Shown: positions 54,201 to 61,906, numbered from the stretch's first letter. The stretch is 64,000 bases of DNA from Methanoculleus caldifontis (GCF_032842345.1 NZ_WBKO01000001.1:1054001-1118000), one strand, 5' to 3'. Notes: generated by a model from the sequence alone, not told the origin. Numbers and translations: made by a program.

Positions 54201-55111
54201 CCTACCGGTTCACGATAATCCCCAAGACTCACGGGGATCTTGATGTGGACCTCCGCATCCGGCCGCTCTACGACGAGACGCAGGTGACCTTTGCGAGCGA
54301 GACCATCCGGGTCATGGGCAAGGGGAACGTCACCGTCAACGTCGTCGATGAGAACGGTGCGTCGGTCACCGCCGACAGTATCGCACTCGGTGCGACCAGC
54401 GTTGCCGACAAATCGAGCCACACTTTCACGAGTGTCCTTCAGGGGACCTACCCGCTCGTCGTGAACAGCACCGGCTACCCCTCGATCCACACCGCGGCCC
54501 GGGTCGCGCCCGGTGCGACGGGAATCTACAACGTCACGCTCCCGTCGTCCCTCGCCGACCCGACCCTGGTCCTCTCGGAGGGAGGCGCCGGCAGCATCGC
54601 CGACGTGGCGCGGGTACCCCCCGAGCCGCTCAACGCGCTCCGGAACGAGAACACCACCTACAGCGTGACGGTTCTCGGGAACGGCGGCGAGCTCGGCCTT
54701 GCGCTCGAGTTCCCGATGCGTTACCTGATGAACAACCCGGTTGTGAAGGTGAACGGCGTTGTGACGCCGTATGAGCTGATCAACGGGACGTTCGAGTACA
54801 ATCCTCTCACGAGGACTTACTCGACCACGAACGCCACCCTGGTCGTCTACAACACGACGGCCGGCAGCAACACTATAGATATCGAGTTTGACGGCGGCAG
54901 GTTAGGCAAAGCCCGGAGGACCGGCGAGGTCACCTCTACGGATGCGATGTTCGTTCTGCAGTTCGTCGTCGGCAGCAGGGCTGGTTTCGACACGTACGAC
55001 TACGTCGACGTTCATTCCCGCGACAGGCAGATGATCACGTCCACGGATGCGATGTACATCCTCCAGAAGGTGACGGGTTCGCGCGACGAGTATTACAACC
55101 TTAAATCCTGA
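51299..55111 (+). CDS. Secreted cohesin - alpha-2-macroglobulin-type thioester domain - degenerate dockerin protein
   Basis: The 1270-residue protein has a signal peptide (1-20) and an N-terminal cohesin (about 21-160; LGGFDFDLKWDPRVVRLNG, ARIAGISALG). Beta-sandwich domains follow (about 160-410). The thioester motif YPYGCVEQTTSRMM (C437, Q440) is the hallmark of alpha-2-macroglobulins and complement proteins. It starts an alpha/alpha-toroid domain with repeated QNSDGGW, QKPDGSW, QNSDGSW and GGGWGY motifs (about 437-740). More beta domains precede a C-terminal dockerin-like tail with two TSTDAM helices (about 1205-1268) whose calcium-binding aspartates are largely replaced. AAGGAGG 8 nt upstream sets the ATG. 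The adjacent protease suggests a protease-trapping or covalent attachment role; that is inference. Confidence 0.85.
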   Translation: MRHMIWSILLLTLLCGVCSAATLSVDPAESTCASGETVDLTVWVKDVSNLGGFDFDLKWDPRVVRLNGTNVDDSIIKGPHVDSIMVNSQSGRARIAGISALGITRGADGADLFAVRFVGVDDTGASTPVTLTVNNYGFLNSTSGEEIPVAAITNATITAEKTNVVDARIAVPSNQVITGLESRLTASVVNRRGAVTSPLDVNVSIVDGSGAMVESWLYPGETVPAWGRFQRELAWTPAAPGTYSVRINVTSDKPVSGTTDYTTTITAKEYTLEFTDGYVYGPWDGRASAGSWFSMGAYVRASQPGNVRFNITAPDHVEVDGGRNQTRYLYGYDWNYVGVWMRSNTPGRIAAGDIKFDIAANGKADSVDCPTVLIWIPSIQVSSVNVTSVTGTPGELTFNTLHTNNTYDNVTKLTIQSGARGRTLSGLDYLVGYPYGCVEQTTSRMMASLNVKNYYLDRAERPTNWDSIRENVNSSISGGVQKLVRGGEVGQNSDGGWNLWGGDPSESSSSSYASYTLARINMPEEDLNRLLDGKISNGSTVTSGTVNFEKLIQWFHDNPDNPSSGTWTWSAHVCHSWTPESNTAFVMLIHDMINQTVELDAEHRGYMEDNMRNATRYFVDTQKPDGSWSTGDDQAMATALALWGLESFALPSDDVTDQQIADAKAAAAEWLIASQNSDGSWPVGGYYGWYYGGRDAEATGYAVLALNATGLTADNPTISSGVNWLIEQYETGGGWGYTWATQVAIDALIQCQPNIITTGTVDVVIDGASIGTFSVDATNPRTTYTLTPAQMDVLMAGGNLKRDIFGDGFSTVKSHLLTATLTAGSGPILVSVDHTQYAPTSEIDNTIRSNPVIQSFGYDEEEAGLLQVSTDIGTLADLEEENPYTVGITSTPMVAGEEADLTITVTSSKNVYSPMIEVPISGFSFDNASTIFENGTAGAFEVLNSTTSSDQLALFIQSVGWVRNVEMTYRFTIIPKTHGDLDVDLRIRPLYDETQVTFASETIRVMGKGNVTVNVVDENGASVTADSIALGATSVADKSSHTFTSVLQGTYPLVVNSTGYPSIHTAARVAPGATGIYNVTLPSSLADPTLVLSEGGAGSIADVARVPPEPLNALRNENTTYSVTVLGNGGELGLALEFPMRYLMNNPVVKVNGVVTPYELINGTFEYNPLTRTYSTTNATLVVYNTTAGSNTIDIEFDGGRLGKARRTGEVTSTDAMFVLQFVVGSRAGFDTYDYVDVHSRDRQMITSTDAMYILQKVTGSRDEYYNLKS

Positions 55112-55121
55112 GGTGAACCGA

Positions 55122-55856
55122 TTGAAACCCATTTTTTCACGCACACTCATTCTTGTAGCGCTACTGTGCGTATCGTTCACAGCGGTACAGGCAGCGGAAG
55201 TGCGCCTCGCTGACGGGCAACTCACCGTCGCGGGCGTCGACGACAGCATCGGCCTTGGCGCCTTTGATGTCGTCCTCTCGTACGGGCCTGATGTCTCCGT
55301 CACCTCCGTCGAAGGCCTTCCGGGTTTCCTGGTGGCCAGCAACATCAGGAATGGCGAGGGAATGACCATCATCGCCGGAATCTCTGCTGACGGTCCGACG
55401 GGTGATGTCCCTGTCGCGTCCGTGGTGGTCGAGGGGACGGGCTCCATCGCGATCGCTGTTCGGGAGCTGGCTAACAGCCGTGGAGATCCGATTCCTTTCA
55501 CCAACCCGGCATTTGGCGGGACCACCCCCACCCCGGTACCGACCACACCCGGAAGCATGCCCGGGAGCGGTAGTTCCGTCTCGTCCGGGAGCGGGGGCCC
55601 TGCTTCCACACCGGCCCAGACTCCCACGCCGGCAACGACCGCCGCGCCGGGAGAAACGCCGCAGGCGGTGGAAACCGGATCGACACCGGCCGTGACGGCT
55701 GCGACGACGACAGCGGTACAGGCGGGAGCGACAACAGAGCCCCTGGAATCACCTGAAGCGGGTGAAACTGCAGAGAGCACGCCGAAAGCGGGACTACCTG
55801 TCCTTATTGTCCTCTTCGCGGTTATGATCGTAGTTGTATTAAATAGAAAGGATTAA
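55122..55856 (+). CDS. Membrane-anchored cohesin-like protein on a Thr/Pro-rich stalk
   Basis: The product of about 244 residues has a signal peptide (core LILVALLCVSFTAVQA) and a single cohesin-like beta-sandwich (about 25-135; LGAFDVVLSYGPDVSVTSVE, MTIIAGISADGP). A low-complexity Thr/Pro/Ser/Gly stalk follows (about 140-220), then a C-terminal membrane helix (LPVLIVLFAVMIVVVL) with an RKD tail. This is the layout of an anchoring scaffold that could hold dockerin-bearing proteins at the cell surface. GAGGTGA lies 5 nt before the TTG at 55122, preferred over a GTG at 55113 that has no ribosome-binding site. The start is 10 bp after the stop of the thioester protein gene. Confidence 0.8.
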   Translation: MKPIFSRTLILVALLCVSFTAVQAAEVRLADGQLTVAGVDDSIGLGAFDVVLSYGPDVSVTSVEGLPGFLVASNIRNGEGMTIIAGISADGPTGDVPVASVVVEGTGSIAIAVRELANSRGDPIPFTNPAFGGTTPTPVPTTPGSMPGSGSSVSSGSGGPASTPAQTPTPATTAAPGETPQAVETGSTPAVTAATTTAVQAGATTEPLESPEAGETAESTPKAGLPVLIVLFAVMIVVVLNRKD

Positions 55857-55881
55857 TTATCTCTAAAAAAGAGGCTTGATT

Positions 55882-58800
55882 ATGAAAAAGCAGACCTATG
55901 TTAACGCCATACTTGTTCTGCTGTTAACTCTGTCTCTCTGTATCCCTGCAGCCAGTGCCGTAGGAGCCGGCACTGTGTCCGTGACGGATAATACAGGGGT
56001 TCGACAGGGCGAGACGGCAAATGCATCTGTCTGGTTTAACAACGACTTTAACCCGAAAGCGGGTTCATTTACATTTGCAGTCTACTTCGACGAATCGGTT
56101 GTGACGGCAACCGAAGTCAGTGCGGACGCTACGTTCCAACTTCCGCCCGGGCGCTCAAGCGGGATGATCTTCGCAGGGGCGACCGGAACCGGCTACTCGA
56201 ACACCGCTCCGTTCTGGGTTGCGAATGTTACCTTCGAGGCCGTGAAGAACGACGGTTCGTCTACCCCGGTCGGGGTCGTTCTGATAACGCTGGACGACAC
56301 CAACGGTGACGATCTCATCTCATCAACGACCGTCATGAACGGCACCTTCACCACCAAGGATGAAGTGCCCCCGGCGATCACGCTCACCACGCCCGTGACC
56401 GTCTCATCCACGTTCAACATCGCCGGCACTATCACCGACGTCGGTGGGATGGGAACCGCTCAGGCCACCCTGGCGAACGCGACCCACACGGTGCCCTTCG
56501 CCCTCACGCTCAGCGGGTCGGCTCCCGGTTACACCTTCAGCGAACAGGTCACCTGGCCGATTGAGGACGGGGTCACCCTGACGGTCACCGCGACCGATGC
56601 CGCGGGCAACGCCGCGGCGCCCAGATCGCAGGTCATCAACGTCGTCAACGTCGGGTTCTCGCAGCCCGCACCGACCGGCTACATCAACGCCGTCCCGGCC
56701 CAGGCACAGGCCTTCATGTCCCAGATGGACAAGACGTCCGTCGGTATGATCCTCGGCTCCGCGACCTACGGCCCGATCCCGCTGGTCGTCGACACCACTA
56801 CTGACTACGCCAGGGGCACCGTGCCTCCCGCTCTTCCCGACGGCGACTACTGGGTGAACGCCAGCGGCACCGACAACTTCGGCGATGAGCGGTACCTGAA
56901 CTGGACCTTCACGCTCGACACCACCGCACCGGTGATCAACTCCTTCACCATCACCGACAGCGACGGTGACGGTTACATTGAGGCCGGCGAGACTCTTACG
57001 CTGACCTGGGACGTCTCCGCCGACCCGAACTTTGACCGTGTCGCCCTCGTGGACGTCGCAACCGGCCAGGAACTCTGGACCAGCGGCAGCCTCTCCGGGA
57101 CCACCACGACGACGATCCTCGACGGAAACCGCGACCTCGCGTTCCGTGCCTATGACCGTGCGGGCAACTTCGGCAGCCGCGGGTTCCACCTCTACTATGA
57201 CTACATGGTCTGGGTGAACTCGACCAGGATGGGCGAGGTCTCCGGCATCGACACGACCTACACTGCGGTGAAGGATATCAGCAGGACCGCGGTAAGTTCC
57301 ATCACCCTCTACGGGTGCACCGTGACCCTCCCCACCCTCGACTCGCTGGTGAGGACCGTTACCGGTGTCGGCCAGGTCACTCCCGACACCTACGTGACTG
57401 TCGATGCGAACGCAAACCGGACTCTCTCAGGAAGCGAGACCTACGGCAACGTCTGGGTTCTTGATCCCGGCGTGGACCTCGACTTCCTGGTGCAGGTCCC
57501 CCATGCTCACAAGGCCACCCTCGTGCTCGCGGAGGCGAACGAGTCCTACATCGCCGACCTGATCCATGGCGGGCGGGGCGGCATGCACTCGGTCAACTAC
57601 ACCGAGCTCATCAAGAGGACAGCCTACATCTTCATCGATGGCGGCTGGACGAAGATCACAGTGGCCGACGACGGCACGATCTCGATGGATGCACAGTCCG
57701 GGACTCCCATCACCAACGCGGGCAACATCTCCGCGACCCTCCGCCACCCGGCCAACCAGGTGGACCTGGACGGTGCCGGCTACCGGCTGAGCACCCAGGG
57801 TCTTGACGCGATCGTGCCCGCTTCCGGCGACTATGCGCTTGCCGCGATCGCTATGGACGGCGACCGGATGGGTATTATCGGCGCGATGCCGATCATGGTT
57901 CTCGGGAGTGCAGAACTGGGCTCGATCTCCGCCACGAGCGTGGTGCAGGGAGGAAGCATTACCGCGCAGTTCACGTCGCCCTGTGAGCGCCTCGGCGTGG
58001 TCCTGCTCCGCAACGTCGCCTACAACGGCACCGCGGTGATCGACGCGGCGACGCTCGGTGCGAACTCTCTCCAGGTGAACCTCACCTACAACGGCATCCC
58101 CGCGACCCAGAAACTCATCGGCGACATCTACGTCAGCCCGAGCAGCGGGAAGTATGTCGTGGCGAACACCAACCAGGCCACGATCTCGACAGCGGGACTG
58201 GATGCCGGCACCTACCGGGTCTACATGGTCGGGCTGAGCGCGAGCGGAACGATGCAGGCCTATGGCCAGCACACGCTCCAGATCACCCCGGTCGGGAGCA
58301 TTGCCGTCACGTCCGTCCCCACGGGTGCGACGATCTACCTCGACGGAGCGGACACGGGCGTCGTGACGAACGGAACGCTCCCCGGTGTTCCGGTCGGGAC
58401 CCACAACGTCACGGTGACGCTGGCCGGCTATAACCCTGCCTCCTCGCAGGTGACGGTCGCCGCCGGTCAGACCGCTACGGCTCACTTCGCTCTTACCCCT
58501 GTTGCAGAGACGGGGAGCATCGCCGTCACGTCCGCCCCCACGGGTGCGGTAATTTACCTTGACGGAACAGCTACCGGTGTTGTGACGAACGGGGTTCTGA
58601 CCGGCGTCCCGGTCGGGACCCACACCGTTGCGGTGTCGCTGGGCGGATATAACCCCGCCTCCTCGCAGGTGACTGTCGTTGCCAACCAGACCGTTGCGGT
58701 CCACTTTGCCCTGAGCCCCAGCGGCGGCGGCGGTGGCGGCGGCGGTGGCAGCAGCAGCAGCCGCACGACCTCCTACACCGACGCAGGCACGCTCTCGGTC

Positions 58801-59406
58801 AGCAGCTCGGGCACCGTCATCCGGTCCATCATCGTTAACGCCAACGACCAGGTCGGAAACCTGTTCGTCCCGGTCGGCGTGAAGGCGCTCGATGCCAACG
58901 GCAAGCCGCTCACCAGCATCGCCTTCAGCCCCCTCGCTGAGGACGAGGTGCCGGGGATCCCGTCTGGCTCGGTCTTCCGGTTTGCCGGCTACGCCTACGA
59001 GGCCGGTCCTTCCGGCGCCACGTTCAACCCGGGCATCACCCTGACGTTGAACATCCCCGACGACGTCTGGGAGACGCTCGACCTCACCGACACCCAGCTG
59101 AAGCTGATGTGGTACAACCAGGAGACCGGTCTCTGGGAAGAGATCGAAGCAACTGTCTCTCCGGAGACGAAGACCGTGAAAGCAACGGTTACGCACTTCA
59201 GCGTCTACGCGCTCTTCACCGAGACAGTGACGACGCCGGTCACCCCGACCGAGACGCCGACCACGGTCTCGCCGACGACGCAGCCCACGACGCCTCCGGC
59301 GGCAGAGCAGCCCGCTGAAGGGCTGCCCATGACGACGATCCTTGCTATCTTTGCGGTCGTCGTCATCATCGCAGCGGCCGGATACTTCTTCATGATGCGG
59401 AAGTAA
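55882..59406 (+). CDS. Large surface protein: cohesin-like, Ig-like and two PEGA domains with C-terminal anchor
   Basis: The 1174-residue protein has a signal peptide (1-26) and an N-terminal cohesin-like domain (about 27-160; AGSFTFAVYFDESVVTATEV). Ig-like or Big domains follow, the first starting ITLTTPVTVSSTFNIAGTI. Two PEGA domains (about 805-950) are near-identical tandem repeats of 73 residues (GSIAVTSVPTGATIYLDG / GSIAVTSAPTGAVIYLDG). A Gly9-Ser4 linker leads to a beta domain, a Thr/Pro stalk and a C-terminal helix (TILAIFAVVVIIAAAGYFFM) with an RK end. The ATG at 55882 has GAGG upstream. It is the last gene of the same-strand series and could be the largest anchor of the surface complex. 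Confidence 0.82.
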   Translation: MKKQTYVNAILVLLLTLSLCIPAASAVGAGTVSVTDNTGVRQGETANASVWFNNDFNPKAGSFTFAVYFDESVVTATEVSADATFQLPPGRSSGMIFAGATGTGYSNTAPFWVANVTFEAVKNDGSSTPVGVVLITLDDTNGDDLISSTTVMNGTFTTKDEVPPAITLTTPVTVSSTFNIAGTITDVGGMGTAQATLANATHTVPFALTLSGSAPGYTFSEQVTWPIEDGVTLTVTATDAAGNAAAPRSQVINVVNVGFSQPAPTGYINAVPAQAQAFMSQMDKTSVGMILGSATYGPIPLVVDTTTDYARGTVPPALPDGDYWVNASGTDNFGDERYLNWTFTLDTTAPVINSFTITDSDGDGYIEAGETLTLTWDVSADPNFDRVALVDVATGQELWTSGSLSGTTTTTILDGNRDLAFRAYDRAGNFGSRGFHLYYDYMVWVNSTRMGEVSGIDTTYTAVKDISRTAVSSITLYGCTVTLPTLDSLVRTVTGVGQVTPDTYVTVDANANRTLSGSETYGNVWVLDPGVDLDFLVQVPHAHKATLVLAEANESYIADLIHGGRGGMHSVNYTELIKRTAYIFIDGGWTKITVADDGTISMDAQSGTPITNAGNISATLRHPANQVDLDGAGYRLSTQGLDAIVPASGDYALAAIAMDGDRMGIIGAMPIMVLGSAELGSISATSVVQGGSITAQFTSPCERLGVVLLRNVAYNGTAVIDAATLGANSLQVNLTYNGIPATQKLIGDIYVSPSSGKYVVANTNQATISTAGLDAGTYRVYMVGLSASGTMQAYGQHTLQITPVGSIAVTSVPTGATIYLDGADTGVVTNGTLPGVPVGTHNVTVTLAGYNPASSQVTVAAGQTATAHFALTPVAETGSIAVTSAPTGAVIYLDGTATGVVTNGVLTGVPVGTHTVAVSLGGYNPASSQVTVVANQTVAVHFALSPSGGGGGGGGGSSSSRTTSYTDAGTLSVSSSGTVIRSIIVNANDQVGNLFVPVGVKALDANGKPLTSIAFSPLAEDEVPGIPSGSVFRFAGYAYEAGPSGATFNPGITLTLNIPDDVWETLDLTDTQLKLMWYNQETGLWEEIEATVSPETKTVKATVTHFSVYALFTETVTTPVTPTETPTTVSPTTQPTTPPAAEQPAEGLPMTTILAIFAVVVIIAAAGYFFMMRK
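58294..58725 (+). repeat. Tandem PEGA-coding repeat, two units of 219 bp
   Basis: Two consecutive segments, starting at 58294 and 58513, encode the two PEGA domains and are highly similar at DNA level (for example GGGAGCAT, CCCACGGGTGCG, CGGTCGGGACCCACA). They mark a recent internal duplication in the surface-protein gene. A GGC-rich run coding for nine glycines follows. Confidence 0.7.
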
Positions 59407-59854
59407 TCCGCTCAACCCTTTTTTTGCGCCTGAAGGCGATCGTTTGCAGTGCGATCTTCCGGGCTACCTCCCGGACCCGTGCAGCCACGTGCCTGGACTT
59501 CTTTCCTCCGGCATTGCCGGGCGTCGCCGCACCGGCAGTTTGCCATACGTGTGCGGCACCCCATCCGCCGGACCCATCGCGGTGTTCCTGAGCGAGTTCT
59601 CCGCCCTGTTATGAGCCCGATCCCGGACGGTCCTCCCGGAACCGGCGGTGTGGGTGGGGGCCGGTTATTCCGGCATACCGCTGGCTACAGCGCTGAAGCT
59701 CTGCTCGGGGAAGGCTATCTGGTTAAGAAGGCTGCAAGAATCAGGTGATCATCTGGATGCCCGGCGTAGCCGGTCCCGGGCCGATTTAAACCCTAAATTT
59801 CCATTTTCTGGTCCGGGGTAAACTTTATTTACGCCAAGAAGCATCGTCCACCGC
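59407..59854 (+). other. 448-base spacer: terminator, no gene seen, cupredoxin promoter
   Basis: A T8 run at about 59418-59425 right after the surface-protein gene, followed by the small hairpin CGCC-TGAA-GGCG (59427-59438), should terminate transcription. The middle has an open frame of 99 codons (59449-59748), but its composition (Arg/Pro/Ser-rich) and lack of ribosome-binding site give no support for a gene. A TATA box, CTTTATTTA at 59824-59832, lies about 25 nt upstream of the cupredoxin-like ATG, indicating a leaderless transcript. Confidence 0.55.
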
Positions 59855-60433
59855 ATGAAGAGAATGTTTGGTATCCTTGCGCTCATGGTGGTCGCAAGCC
59901 TCATGATCGCGGGGTGTGTGCAGCCTGCGGGCAACGAGACGGGGACTCCCGGCGCAACCCCTACACCGACACTGGCGGCCGAGACCCCGGTATTCACTAC
60001 ACCGGGGCAGGCCGAGACGCCGATGACGACACCGGTTGAGACACCGGTTGAGACACCGATTGAAACACCGGTAGAGACGCCGATGACGACGCCGGTTGGG
60101 AATGAGACACCTGCGGCCACGCCCGCGGGCGTAACGGAGACCCCGCCGGGACCACCGGCAGCCGTGGTCGCTGACGAGCTCATCTCCATCACGGACGGCG
60201 GATTCTCGCCGAGTTCGGTCACCGTTCCTTCCGGGACCACGGTGGGCTGGACCAACGATGCCAGCACAAACCAGACCGTCACGGCGACCGGGACTATGGG
60301 CTTCTTTGACTCCGGCCTGCTCGCGCCCGGTGACTCGTTCACCTACCCCTTCACCGCAACGGGCAACTACACCTACACGTCACAGACATCAGGGTTCGCC
60401 GGAGAGATCATCGTCACTGTTAACACATCCTGA
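59855..60433 (+). CDS. Cupredoxin-fold lipoprotein lacking the copper ligands
   Basis: The 192-residue product begins with a lipoprotein signal ending MIAGCVQPAG (acylation on the Cys). A repetitive Thr/Pro/Glu stalk (about 30-90; TPVETPVETPIETPVETP) follows, then a C-terminal plastocyanin-like domain (about 105-192; ITDGGFSPSSVTVPSGTTVG, GDSFTYPFTATGNYTY). In copper-binding relatives the loop NDxxxxHTV and the ending CxxHPxM supply His, Cys, His and Met. Here they read NDASTNQTV and TSQTSGF, so none of the ligands remains. It is probably a surface adhesive or structural module, not an electron carrier. It is monocistronic and convergent with cbiA. Confidence 0.85.
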   Translation: MKRMFGILALMVVASLMIAGCVQPAGNETGTPGATPTPTLAAETPVFTTPGQAETPMTTPVETPVETPIETPVETPMTTPVGNETPAATPAGVTETPPGPPAAVVADELISITDGGFSPSSVTVPSGTTVGWTNDASTNQTVTATGTMGFFDSGLLAPGDSFTYPFTATGNYTYTSQTSGFAGEIIVTVNTS

Positions 60434-60436
60434 TCC

Positions 60437-60476
60437 CTTTTTCATGCTGGCAGGTCATGGGGGGCGTCAAACCCCC
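60437..60476. terminator. Bidirectional terminator between the cupredoxin-like gene and cbiA
   Basis: A T5 run at about 60438-60442 follows the cupredoxin stop codon. A hairpin, GGGGG-CGTCAAA-CCCCC (about 60460-60476), touches the stop codon of the convergent cbiA gene. Confidence 0.45.
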
Positions 60477-61807
60477 TACGACCGCCGGTATGCTGTGGCT
60501 GCCCTTACGAGCCCTTCAGCAAATCCTTCCGTGAAATAAGCGTGGGTGTACTGCCCTATCGTATTCTGGACCACGAGCCCGTCCCTGCCGCCGTCGATCC
60601 CGCGACCCCTGAGAAGTTCCAGGGCGAACCGGGCGTCCGGGGCGCAGTCGAGTCTTGAATAGTGGAACTCGTGGCCCCGGACAAGGGAGCCGGGCGCGAG
60701 GGCCGGTCCACCGCCGACTACCCGGGCCTCCACGTAGCCGAGGCCCTGGATACGGTTCGTCATTGCGGCGTCTGCCGGGAGGACCCCGGCCATCGGAAAG
60801 TCGCCATCGCCGGTGGCGAGTTTCTCCGCGAGGTAGACGAGCCCGCCGCACTCGGCATAGACCGGCATGCCGTCGTCGACCGCCCACCGGATGTCCTCCC
60901 GGCACCGGGAGGCCGCGAGCGCTGCCGCATGGAGTTCCGGGTAGCCCCCGCCGAGGTAGAGGGCATCCACGTCCGGGAGCCGGTCGGATGCCGGGGAGAA
61001 GGAGATCAGGTCCGCCCCGGCCCGCCTGAGCCGGTCGAGGTTGTCGGGATAGTAGAAGCAGAACGCCGCGTCATCGGCGACGCCGATCCGGATCCCGACC
61101 TCCCGGCGATCCGGGACTTCCGGCGCCGCCGGGAGGGGCGGGGCGGACCGCGCGAGGTCCAGGATCCCGGAGACGTTGCAGACCTCTTCCACCACCGGCC
61201 CGAACTGTGCGAGCGCGTCGGTCTCGGCGGCCATCGCGAGCCCCAGGTGCCGGCTCGCGACCGCGAGATCGCTTCGCCGGGGAATCCACCCGTAGACCGG
61301 GAGGCTCTGCGTGGCCTCGATCAACGCCCGGTGGCGGGGGCTTCCGATCCGGTTGAAGACGACCCCGGCGACCCGGACCTCCGGGTCGAACCCGGCGTAC
61401 CCCCGGACCGTCGCATGGACGCTCCGCGACGCGCCCTTTGCATCTACGGCGAGAAGGGCCGGAGCATCGAGGATCTTCGCGACGTGGGCGGTGCTCGCCA
61501 TATCGGTGCCGTCGAGGCCGTCGTAGAGCCCCATCACCCCTTCGACGACGGCGATGTCGGCCCCTCTGCATGCCCGCTGGAAGGTCTCCCGCACCCCCGC
61601 CTCACCCATCATGAAGGGGTCGAGGTTGCGCGACGTCCGGCCGCATATGGCCGAGTGGTGCGTGGGATCGATGAAGTCCGGGCCTACCTTGAAGGGCTGG
61701 ACGGCGAGCCCGCGAGCGGCGAGCGCCGCCATCAGGCCGCTTGCGAGTGTTGTCTTGCCGCAGCCGCTCTGGGTTCCGGCGACGACGATTCGTGGGATCG
61801 GGCGCAT
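60476..61807 (-). CDS. cbiA: Cobyrinate a,c-diamide synthase (CbiA) or its paralogue CfbB
   Basis: This 443-residue glutamine amidotransferase amidates the a and c side chains of a tetrapyrrole. It has an N-terminal P-loop domain (IVVAGTQSGCGKTTLASGLM; KVGPDFIDPTHHSAICGR; VVEGVMGLYDG) and a C-terminal class I glutaminase domain with VDALYLGGGYPELHA, the nucleophile in YAECGGLVYL and a late HEFHYS. Methanogens own two homologues: CbiA for cobalamin and CfbB, which amidates Ni-sirohydrochlorin for coenzyme F430. The adjacent cobalt importer favours CbiA, but sequence reading cannot exclude CfbB. It is divergent from cbiM. Confidence 0.88.
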   Translation of the reverse strand: MRPIPRIVVAGTQSGCGKTTLASGLMAALAARGLAVQPFKVGPDFIDPTHHSAICGRTSRNLDPFMMGEAGVRETFQRACRGADIAVVEGVMGLYDGLDGTDMASTAHVAKILDAPALLAVDAKGASRSVHATVRGYAGFDPEVRVAGVVFNRIGSPRHRALIEATQSLPVYGWIPRRSDLAVASRHLGLAMAAETDALAQFGPVVEEVCNVSGILDLARSAPPLPAAPEVPDRREVGIRIGVADDAAFCFYYPDNLDRLRRAGADLISFSPASDRLPDVDALYLGGGYPELHAAALAASRCREDIRWAVDDGMPVYAECGGLVYLAEKLATGDGDFPMAGVLPADAAMTNRIQGLGYVEARVVGGGPALAPGSLVRGHEFHYSRLDCAPDARFALELLRGRGIDGGRDGLVVQNTIGQYTHAYFTEGFAEGLVRAATAYRRS

Positions 61808-61887
61808 AACCTTCCTACAGTGTTGAATACCGCAGAAGATAAATATGACCGGGGATAACCAGCATATGTCAGAATAACTTTCCCTAA

Positions 61888-61900
61888 AACAAATTAATTT
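61888..61900 (+). promoter_or_regulatory. Probable TATA box of the cbiMNQO operon
   Basis: AACAAATTAATTT lies about 40 nt upstream of the cbiM start. Initiation would fall just after it, in front of the leader hairpin. No cobalamin riboswitch-like box was recognised. Confidence 0.4.
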
Positions 61901-61906
61901 GGATTT

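Noticed and set aside
55113-55121. GTG at 55113 as the start of the anchored cohesin gene
   Set aside because: It lies within the GAGGTGA sequence that best serves as ribosome-binding site for the TTG at 55122.
57427-59415. A 662-codon minus-strand frame opposite the PEGA surface-protein gene
   Set aside because: Antisense shadow with low-complexity Arg/Ala/Asp composition and no recognisable motif; the plus-strand protein has clear domains.
59449-59748. A 99-codon open frame in the spacer after the PEGA protein gene
   Set aside because: No ribosome-binding site or TATA box in place, Arg/Pro-rich composition, and no similarity to anything recognised.
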